Positions 1 through 6,077 of a stretch of 6,077 nt of DNA are shown here, in pieces. This stretch comes from Candidatus Sulfotelmatobacter sp. GTDB taxonomy: Bacteria; Acidobacteriota; Terriglobia; Terriglobales; Acidobacteriaceae. The stretch lies in NCBI GenBank assembly GCA_030037575.1, contig JASHRB010000161.1:1-6077 (forward strand). The letters run 5' to 3'. The notes beneath the pieces are model-generated. The model was not told the DNA's origin. It did not search any database and saw nothing but the letters and a program-made list of their open reading frames with translations. Both the position numbers and the translations under genes were made by a program. Numbering within the stretch: the first letter of the stretch is position 1; every line of letters starts with the position of its first letter.

Positions 1-966
1 ATCGTCCAGGTTCTTGGTTATGGTTCCAATGACATTACCGGCCAGGCCGATGTTCCCCTCCTCCGCCGGGGTCAAGTTCTGACCGGTTTCCTTCGCCCGC
101 TGGGCTCCGCAGAAGTCGTGCAGGAAGTGGCGCGAACCGGGGTGACTTCCTTTTCCCTCGAACTGATCCCTCGCACCACCCGCGCCCAGAGCATGGACGC
201 GCTTTCCTCGATGGCCACGGTCTCCGGCTACAAAGCGGTGCTGGTTGCGGCCGAACAATCCATTCGGCTCTTTCCCATGATGACCACCGCGGCTGGCACG
301 ATCACGCCCGCGCGCGTGCTGATCATCGGTGTCGGGGTCGCGGGACTGCAGGCCATTTCGACGGCTCGTCGTCTGGGGGCCGTCGCTTCCGCTTACGACA
401 TGCGCCCGGCTGCCAAAGAGCAGGTGCAAAGCCTCGGGGGAAGATTCGTCGAGCTGCCCATCGAAGCGCAGAATGCGCAAGACGCTCGCGGCTACGGCAC
501 CGCTCAAGAGGAAAGCTTCTACGCCCGCCAGCGCGAACTGCTTACGCGCGTCGTCGCCGACAGCGACGTGGTCATCACCACGGCGGTCGTTCCCGGCAAG
601 AAAGCGCCGGTGCTGGTTACCGCCGAAATGGTGCAAAAAATGTTACCCGGGTCGGTGATCGTCGATCTTGCGGCCGAGCGCGGAGGCAACTGCGAACTGA
701 CGCAGAGCGGCAAAACCGTTGACCTCAACGGCGTCTCGATCGTCGGTCCCGTGAATCTCGCCAGCACTCTGCCGTTTCACGCCAGCCAGATGTATTCGCG
801 CAATCTCACGTCTTTTCTTGCCAACCTGGTGAAAGACGGCAAGCTGCGTCCGCCGGAGAGCGATGACATCATTCGCGAAACCCTGCTGACCCAGGGCGGA
901 GAAATCGTGAATGCGCGAGTGCGGGAATTTTTCAAGCTGCCCGCTCTGGCGGCGAGCCGTTCGTAA
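1..966 (+). CDS. pntAA: NAD(P)+ transhydrogenase alpha subunit part 1 (PntAA, NAD(H)-binding domain I), 5'-partial
   Basis: This is the soluble NAD(H)-binding subunit (domain I) of the proton-translocating transhydrogenase; it binds NADH and passes hydride to NADP+ held by domain III of PntB. The frame is open from base 1, so the GTG at 118 is an internal Val codon, and 321 residues are visible. Residues 57-66 read PRTTRAQSMD, the RQD loop of the family (Arg58, Gln63, Asp66), which reaches into the nucleotide cleft. Residues 110-115 are GVGVAG, the Rossmann dinucleotide-binding turn, followed by the acidic strand end at Asp133. The family strings TTAVVPGKKAP, GSVIVDLAAERGGNCE and a late HASQMYSRNL follow. 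Judged from where the RQD loop sits in the Rhodospirillum rubrum protein, about 70 N-terminal residues lie outside the window. The protein ends after domain I without membrane helices, as in the three-gene form of the enzyme; E. coli PntA is a fusion. The gene is followed after 44 bases by pntAB. Confidence 0.96.
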   Translation: MVQVLGYGSNDITGQADVPLLRRGQVLTGFLRPLGSAEVVQEVARTGVTSFSLELIPRTTRAQSMDALSSMATVSGYKAVLVAAEQSIRLFPMMTTAAGTITPARVLIIGVGVAGLQAISTARRLGAVASAYDMRPAAKEQVQSLGGRFVELPIEAQNAQDARGYGTAQEESFYARQRELLTRVVADSDVVITTAVVPGKKAPVLVTAEMVQKMLPGSVIVDLAAERGGNCELTQSGKTVDLNGVSIVGPVNLASTLPFHASQMYSRNLTSFLANLVKDGKLRPPESDDIIRETLLTQGGEIVNARVREFFKLPALAASRS

Positions 967-999
967 GCTGAAGGCGGCCGCAAGTGCCGAAAGCGTGCA

Positions 1000-1005
1000 A
1001 AGGAG
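1000..1005 (+). promoter_or_regulatory. Ribosome binding site of pntAB
   Basis: AAGGAG lies 5 bases before the ATG at 1011. It decides the start: an in-frame GTG at 984 would add nine residues (VPKACKGAI) that do not resemble the family's short N-terminus, and it has no comparable site in front. Confidence 0.75.
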
Positions 1006-1010
1006 CAATC

Positions 1011-1303
1011 ATGCCAGCGGATTTCATTTCCAATCTTTATGTGTTCATCCTGGCGGGGTTCGTCGGATTTGAGCTGATCAAGCGGGTCTCGCCTCTGCTG
1101 CACACGCCGCTGATGGCGTTGACCAATGCGCTCGACGCCATCGTGGTGGTCGCCGCCATCATCATCGCCGGGCGGCACGAGACGCGGTTTACCACCATCC
1201 TGGGGGCGATTGCCGTGGCGGCGTCGTTCAGCAACATGGTGGGCGGCTTCCTGATTACCGACCGCATGTTGCGCATGTTCAAGTCCGGCAGGTCGAAACA
1301 ATC

Positions 1304-1307
<4 letters not shown>
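1011..1307 (+). CDS. pntAB: NAD(P)+ transhydrogenase alpha subunit part 2 (PntAB, membrane domain IIa)
   Basis: This is a small inner-membrane subunit of 98 aa that supplies the alpha-side helices of the proton channel (domain II). Three hydrophobic segments are visible, at about residues 8-24, 41-53 and 61-82. They are linked by the family signature RVSPLLHTPLMALTNA (residues 25-40), a conserved loop also present in the C-terminal part of fused PntA proteins. The length is usual for the split subunit. A basic tail (RMLRMFKSGRSK) ends the protein. Its stop codon overlaps the start of pntB (ATGA at 1304-1307), which suggests translational coupling and balanced synthesis of the two membrane subunits. 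It sits between pntAA and pntB in the expected order. The start at 1011 is supported by the AAGGAG site; I am confident of both product and start. Confidence 0.95.
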
Positions 1308-2692
<1,385 letters not shown>

Positions 2693-2705
2693 ACCTCCTT
2701 CCCGC

Positions 2706-2803
2706 CCGGTCAGCCAGGTTACGGAGGTAACCGAACCGCCAGCCTAATTGCGTTTCCGCTGGCGATCCCTCGTGAATAATAGGGATTTGGCTGGCTGTTC
2801 CGG
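2706..2803 (+). ncRNA. Candidate structured leader RNA (four-helix cloverleaf) or palindromic repeat upstream of the kinase gene
   Basis: Four Watson-Crick helices nest here without conflict. The closing stem is CAGCCA 2711-2716 with TGGCTG 2792-2797, extended outward by CCGG 2706-2709 with CCGG 2800-2803 across a 1x2 internal loop. Hairpin A is GGTTAC 2717-2722 with GTAACC 2727-2732 (loop GGAG). Hairpin B is CGCCAGC 2737-2743 with GCTGGCG 2758-2764 (14-base loop). Hairpin C is ATCCCT 2765-2770 with AGGGAT 2781-2786 (10-base loop). A abuts the closing stem and C abuts B, leaving junction linkers of only GAAC (2733-2736) and five bases (2787-2791). Loop A GGAG could also pair with TTCC (2754-2757) in loop B. 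No U-run follows any helix, so it is not an ordinary terminator. I do not recognise a known riboswitch family. The helices also exist as DNA, so a REP- or MITE-like palindrome remains possible. It is drawn on the + strand because the downstream gene reads that way. Confidence 0.45.
2748..2780 (+). promoter_or_regulatory. Weak promoter-like elements before the hybrid kinase gene
   Basis: TTGCGT (2748-2753) resembles a -35 element, and the run GAATAAT (2774-2780) contains -10-like hexamers, but the spacing is 18-21 bases depending on the hexamer chosen and neither is a strong match. If transcription started here it would begin inside or just after hairpin C of the cloverleaf. The promoter reading and the full-length leader-RNA reading therefore exclude each other for the same transcript. 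Confidence 0.15.
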
Positions 2804-2855
2804 CCAAGCGGCCCGACCACGCCGTGCTCTCCAAATCTTCCAAAAAGAAAGCGCT

Positions 2856-2862
2856 AGGCGAG
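2856..2862 (+). promoter_or_regulatory. Probable ribosome binding site of the hybrid kinase
   Basis: AGGCGAG lies 6 bases before the ATG at 2869. It is an imperfect site, but it favours ATG 2869 over the in-frame GTG at 2824, which is preceded by GACCACGCC with no Shine-Dalgarno-like bases. Confidence 0.45.
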
Positions 2863-2868
2863 AACAGT

Positions 2869-4959
2869 ATGCCGACGGGGGTGCCGAAAGCGGCCGCAAA
2901 ATTACCCGCAGCCCGGGCGCCGCTGGATGAGAGAGTTCTGGCCATGGTCATGGCCCACGCCCCCCTTCCCGAAATCCTGAAAACCCTGTGTGCCAGCATC
3001 GAGACGCACTACGACGGGTTGTTGTGCTCCATTCTGCTTCTCGAAGCTGATGGCGTCACCCTGCGTCACGGCGCCGCGCCAGCGCTTCCCGAAGCCTATA
3101 CGCGGGCCATCGATGGCGTGCAAATCGGCCCTTGCGCGGGATCCTGTGGCACCGCGGCCTATCGGTGCCAGCCGGTCATCGTCTCCGATATTGCCGTCGA
3201 TCCTCTGTGGGCGGACTACCGCCGTCTTGCTCTTGCACACGGTTTGCGGGCTTGTTGGTCCACTCCCATTGCCTCCGAGGATGGCAGCATCCTCGGAACC
3301 TTCGCCGTCTACTATCTGGAGCCGCGCACACCCGATGGCGAGCATCTGCAGTTGATCGCTCATGCCACTCGGCTGGCGGCCATTGCCATCGAGCGCGATC
3401 GGGCTCAGGCGGAACTCAACGCGGCCGAGAGCCGTTACCGCACCCTGGTCGAACGCCTGCCCGCCATTACCTACCTCGCCGAACTCGGCGCCTGCGGCCC
3501 TTGGCGTTATGTCAGCCCGCAGATTGAGTCCATGCTCGGCTTCTCGCCTGCGGAGTGGCTCGCGGATCCCCGCCTCTGGATCGATCGGGTCCACGCGGAA
3601 GACCGCGAAAGCGTTTTGGCCGTGGAAGATCACTTTCAGAAAAATCGCGATCTGTTTCAAGCCGAATACCGCATGCATGCCCGCGACGGCAGAATTCTCT
3701 GGTTCCGCGACGAGGCCGTCATGCTGCCCGCCATTCCCGATCGACCCCGTCTGATGCAGGGCGTCATGTATGACATCACCGAGCGCAAGCGGCTCGAAGA
3801 CCAGCTCCGCCACTCGCAAAAAATGGAAGCGGTGGGCCTGCTGGCGGGCGGGATCGCTCACGATTTCAACAATCTTCTCATGCTCATCCAGGCGCACAAT
3901 GAGCGCCTGCGCGCCGCGCTGGCAGCCGATGCTCCCGCCCTAAGAGAGTCTCAGGGCATTGCACAAGCGGTGATGCGCGCGGCCAGCCTTACCGGCGGAT
4001 TGCTGGCTTTCAGTCGCAAGCAAGTGCTGCAGCCCAGAGTCATGGACTTGAACCGGGTCCTGACGGAAGTGGCGAAACTGCTCGATCGCCTCATCGGAAA
4101 AAGCATCGCACTGCGCGTGTCACCCGCTCCCCAGCTCTGGCCGGTCAAGGCTGACCCGGGCCAGATGGAACAGTTGATCATGAATCTTGCGGTTAACGCC
4201 CGCGATGCCATGCCGCAGGGAGGTGAGCTGGCCATCGAGACCAAAAATGCGGAGATCGCGGGCGCTCATCCCCGGCTGGGCGATGGCGCGCGCCCCGGTC
4301 AGTATGTGACGCTGGTGGTCGCCGACACCGGCGCCGGAATGGACAGCCAAACCCAGGCCCACATGTTCGAGCCCTTTTTCACCACCAAGGAACCGGGAAA
4401 AGGCACCGGGCTTGGGTTGGCCATCGTCTACGGAGTCATCAAGCAGCTGGGCGGCTGGATTCATGTTGTGAGCCAACCGGGACAGGGAACAACCTTCGAA
4501 ATCTATCTGCCGCGAGCCGAAGCGGCCCAAGCGTGGGCAACGGCGATCGCCGGCTCAGCCAATGTTGAGGTAATGCCCAGAGGCGACGAGACCATCCTTC
4601 TGGTGGAAGACGAGGCGGGGATTCGCGAGCTGGCCGGCGACTTTCTGCAGCGCCGCGGATACAGGGTGCTTACCGCCATGGATGGCGTCGAGGCCCTACG
4701 CATCGCCGAGGGGCACGAAGAGTTGATTCACCTGCTGGTCACCGACATGGTGATGCCCAACCTGGGAGGCACGGAATTGGCGCGCCGTCTGCGCGAAGTT
4801 CGGCCGCAAATCAAAGTGCTGTTCATGTCTGGCTATCCCGACCATCCCGCCCTGGCGGGCGCCGATATTGGAGCGCACGGCACAGTTCTGCAGAAGCCCT
4901 TTATGTTGGATACGCTGGCGCAACAGGTGAGGGCCTTGCTCGACCAGAGTGCGTCCTGA
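2869..4959 (+). CDS. Soluble hybrid sensor histidine kinase, GAF-PAS-HisKA-HATPase-REC
   Basis: This two-component kinase of 696 aa has a fused receiver, and no signal peptide or membrane segment is visible, so it is probably cytosolic. A GAF domain spans about residues 30-177 with the subfamily string GSCGTAA (91-97), then SDIAVDPLW, and WSTPIASEDGSILGTFAVYY. A PAS/PAC sensor domain follows at about 190-310 (YRTLVERLPAITYLAE through GVMYDITERKR). The HisKA H-box has His331 in AHDFNN. The ATPase shows an N-box NLAVNARDAM (439-448), G1 DTGAGM (486-491), F-box FEPFFTTK (500-507) and G2 GKGTGLGL (510-517). The C-terminal receiver has acidic Glu580/Asp581, phospho-acceptor Asp626 in VTDMVMP, Ser654 and Lys676. 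Every residue needed for autophosphorylation and transfer to its own receiver is present. The signal is unknown; GAF and PAS domains bind small molecules or cofactors, but no cofactor residue can be assigned. A GTG at 2824 would add 15 residues (711 aa). No Hpt or output regulator is nearby, so the downstream partner is unknown. Confidence 0.93.
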   Translation: MPTGVPKAAAKLPAARAPLDERVLAMVMAHAPLPEILKTLCASIETHYDGLLCSILLLEADGVTLRHGAAPALPEAYTRAIDGVQIGPCAGSCGTAAYRCQPVIVSDIAVDPLWADYRRLALAHGLRACWSTPIASEDGSILGTFAVYYLEPRTPDGEHLQLIAHATRLAAIAIERDRAQAELNAAESRYRTLVERLPAITYLAELGACGPWRYVSPQIESMLGFSPAEWLADPRLWIDRVHAEDRESVLAVEDHFQKNRDLFQAEYRMHARDGRILWFRDEAVMLPAIPDRPRLMQGVMYDITERKRLEDQLRHSQKMEAVGLLAGGIAHDFNNLLMLIQAHNERLRAALAADAPALRESQGIAQAVMRAASLTGGLLAFSRKQVLQPRVMDLNRVLTEVAKLLDRLIGKSIALRVSPAPQLWPVKADPGQMEQLIMNLAVNARDAMPQGGELAIETKNAEIAGAHPRLGDGARPGQYVTLVVADTGAGMDSQTQAHMFEPFFTTKEPGKGTGLGLAIVYGVIKQLGGWIHVVSQPGQGTTFEIYLPRAEAAQAWATAIAGSANVEVMPRGDETILLVEDEAGIRELAGDFLQRRGYRVLTAMDGVEALRIAEGHEELIHLLVTDMVMPNLGGTELARRLREVRPQIKVLFMSGYPDHPALAGADIGAHGTVLQKPFMLDTLAQQVRALLDQSAS

Positions 4960-5047
4960 CCATCTCTGCCGGCCGACCGAGCCCCTGCACCATTTCCGTT
5001 GCATGTAAATCAACCAGGTTCTCCACAGATTTCCACACGGTTTGCTG
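4960..5047. other. Intergenic stretch after the kinase gene, with two tandem TTCCACA-like boxes
   Basis: This stretch is non-coding and visibly more AT-rich than its surroundings from about 4990. Two similar boxes, TTCTCCACA (5019-5027) and ATTTCCACA (5029-5037), repeat with a 10-base period, one helical turn. The first differs at one position from the DnaA-box consensus TTATNCACA, the second at two. They lie just upstream of the promoter-like pair at 5048-5077 and could be a regulator site. No hairpin with a T-run is seen, so no intrinsic terminator for the kinase gene is evident. Confidence 0.3.
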
Positions 5048-5077
5048 TTGCGTTTGCTTCGGCAACTTGCGGATAAT
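5048..5077 (+). promoter_or_regulatory. Possible sigma70-type promoter of the MerR-TPR gene
   Basis: GATAAT (5072-5077) matches TATAAT at five of six positions. TTGCGT (5048-5053), 18 bases upstream, matches only the TTG of the -35 consensus. Transcription would start near 5084. The -10 covers the ATG at 5076, so if the promoter is real, translation must start further down, at GTG 5130. Confidence 0.35.
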
Positions 5078-5091
5078 GGCGGCGGGTGGGG

Positions 5092-5115
5092 CTTGTGCGC
5101 TTCGCGGCGCGCAAG
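5092..5115 (+). promoter_or_regulatory. Strong hairpin in the presumed leader of the MerR-TPR gene
   Basis: CTTGTGCGC (5092-5100) pairs with GCGCGCAAG (5107-5115) over nine positions, eight Watson-Crick and one G-U in RNA, around the loop TTCGCG. It sits 14 bases before the proposed GTG start at 5130 and about 8 bases after the inferred transcription start. It could influence translation or mRNA stability. It is not followed by a T-run. Confidence 0.35.
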
Positions 5116-5129
5116 CATGGTTACAAGCC

Positions 5130-6017
5130 GTGTACAGCCGAGCTGATTTACTTCGCATTCTTCATCTGACGCCGCGCCAGCTCGCGAGCTGGGAGCGGGC
5201 TGGGCTGATCGTGGCCGCAACCAGCTATTGCTTTCCCGATTTGCTCAAAATCAAGAAAGTGCGCGACCTGTGCGCCATGAAAGTTCGCCCGGCGGTGATT
5301 CGCGAATCGCTCGAGGCCATGCAGCGACAGGCGGCGGGGATGAAAAATCCTCTGGTCGATGCGGCAGCCTCCACCACCAACAAGCACCGCGTGGCCTTCC
5401 GCCATGAAGGCAAGTTGTTGGAGCCGATCGCCGGCCAGTTTGTGATGGATTTTTCTCCGCGCGAGAAACTGGTCACCCGCACCCCCATTCCCCAAGCAGA
5501 CTCGACTCCGCAGACCAATGAGACTGCAGTCTGGTTCGCTCGCGGCATTGCTCTCGAAGAAGATCCGGCAACCCAGACTGCGGCCATGGCCGCCTACCAG
5601 AAAGTTCTCGAGTTCGATCCGGCTCACGCCGCGGCGCATATCAATTTGGGCACGCTCTATTACAACCGGCAGGACTTTGCGCTCGCCGAGAAACACTACC
5701 GCGCAGCGCTCGACTCCGACCCTCGCTACGCGCTGGCTTACTTCGATCTCGGCAACGTGCTCGATGAAACCGGTCGCGTCCAACAAGCCATCAAGACCTA
5801 CAAGATGGCGATTCAACTGGCTCCCACCTACGCCGACGCGCACTACAATCTGGCGCTGGCCTATGAGAAAACCAGAGAACCTCGCAAAGCGCTGAAACAC
5901 TGGCAGGCGTACACCAAGCTGGATACGACCGGCCCTTGGTCGGTGCATGCGCGCAATCAGATTCAGCGCATTCTGCAAGCCGACGGGCTGAAGCTGGTGC
6001 ACTCGCGCAAGAAGTAA
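5130..6017 (+). CDS. MerR-like helix-turn-helix protein with C-terminal TPR repeats
   Basis: With the GTG start at 5130 this is a 295-residue protein. Residues 2-27 (YSRADLLRILHLTPRQLASWERAGLI) resemble the N-terminal helix-turn-helix of MerR-family regulators, where a conserved aromatic/Trp-Glu turn (WERAGL) precedes the wing. YCFPDLLKIKKVRDL (33-47) and MKVRPAVIRESLEAM (50-64) match the later helices of that fold. A polar linker (about 70-130) has no recognisable effector domain. Four TPR-like 34-residue units follow at about 132-165, 166-199, 200-233 and 234-267, with clear cores such as AHINLGTLYYNRQDFALAEKHY and AYFDLGNVLDETGRVQQAI. The likely role is a DNA-binding or adaptor protein whose TPR array binds a partner; no target can be named. 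In-frame starts at ATG 5076 (313 aa) and TTG 5067 (316 aa) are possible, but the extra residues look non-conserved and the -10-like box overlaps them. No good Shine-Dalgarno site precedes any of the starts, so the start is uncertain. Confidence 0.82.
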   Translation: MYSRADLLRILHLTPRQLASWERAGLIVAATSYCFPDLLKIKKVRDLCAMKVRPAVIRESLEAMQRQAAGMKNPLVDAAASTTNKHRVAFRHEGKLLEPIAGQFVMDFSPREKLVTRTPIPQADSTPQTNETAVWFARGIALEEDPATQTAAMAAYQKVLEFDPAHAAAHINLGTLYYNRQDFALAEKHYRAALDSDPRYALAYFDLGNVLDETGRVQQAIKTYKMAIQLAPTYADAHYNLALAYEKTREPRKALKHWQAYTKLDTTGPWSVHARNQIQRILQADGLKLVHSRKK

Positions 6018-6028
6018 CCGTCGCCTCC

Positions 6029-6077
6029 ATGGCGCTCATCGTCTCGCCTTCGCGCCCGCCGTTCCCGGACACTCTGG
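6029..6077 (+). CDS. Possible start of a further gene, 3'-partial, unidentified
   Basis: An ATG at 6029, 11 bases after the previous stop codon, opens a frame (MALIVSPSRPPFPDTL) that runs to the window edge. No Shine-Dalgarno sequence precedes it, and sixteen codons are too few to judge coding character in GC-rich DNA. If real, its spacing would place it in an operon with the MerR-TPR gene. I do not recognise the product. Confidence 0.2.
   Translation, partial: MALIVSPSRPPFPDTL

Noticed and set aside
118..120. GTG at 118 as the start of pntAA
   Set aside because: The frame is open back to base 1 and the upstream residues continue the family sequence (VQVLGYGSNDITGQAD), so the gene is cut by the window edge.
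2717..2732. GGTTAC-GGAG-GTAACC hairpin as a terminator of the pnt operon
   Set aside because: The stem is only 6 bp and is followed by GAACCGCC with no T-run, so it does not fit an intrinsic terminator. It fits better as one arm of the larger structure.
2706..2803. The cloverleaf as a tRNA gene
   Set aside because: Arm and loop lengths are wrong: a 4-base first loop, 14- and 10-base loops, no TTC-containing T loop of seven bases, and no CCA-type acceptor end.
2902..3897. Long minus-strand open frame (331 aa) opposite the kinase
   Set aside because: It is antisense to the GAF-PAS-HisKA coding region, has no recognisable motif and is explained by codon bias on the other strand.
5148..6002. 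Minus-strand open frame (284 aa) opposite the MerR-TPR gene
   Set aside because: The plus strand encodes clear TPR units over the same bases; the minus-strand product has no recognisable domain.

Overview
The window is GC-rich and densely coding, and every supported gene lies on the + strand. It most likely comes from a Gram-negative soil-type bacterium. I favour an Acidobacteriota member (Terriglobia-like) because a protein with a MerR-like N-terminus and TPR repeats stands next to a GAF-PAS hybrid histidine kinase and a three-gene (split) transhydrogenase. This assignment rests on gene content and recall, not on a marker gene.

Bases 1-2692 hold a proton-translocating NAD(P)+ transhydrogenase operon: pntAA (5' end cut off by the window), pntAB (98 aa) and pntB (462 aa). 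pntAB and pntB overlap by ATGA, so they are probably translationally coupled. Together they encode the NAD(H)-binding domain I, the membrane domain II (split between PntAB and PntB) and the NADP(H)-binding domain III. The family couples proton flow across the inner membrane to hydride transfer between NADH and NADP+. All recognisable catalytic motifs are intact.

Bases 2693-2868 are non-coding and contain the most unusual structure in the window. Four perfect inverted repeats at 2706-2803 nest into one compact cloverleaf: a closing stem around three hairpins. This suggests a structured leader RNA for the downstream kinase gene, or a palindromic dispersed repeat. I cannot match it to a named RNA family.

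Bases 2869-4959 encode a soluble hybrid sensor kinase, GAF-PAS-HisKA-HATPase-REC, with all phosphotransfer residues present and no membrane segment. No Hpt protein or DNA-binding response regulator is in the window.

Bases 4960-5129 form a second intergenic region with a promoter-like -35/-10 pair and a stable hairpin. It is followed by a gene for a protein with a MerR-like helix-turn-helix and four C-terminal TPR units (to 6017). The last 60 bases contain only a possible start of another reading frame, which I cannot identify.

The three units (redox enzyme, sensor kinase, putative regulator) are separated by intergenic regions with their own signals, so they are probably not one operon. Any functional link between them is inference.
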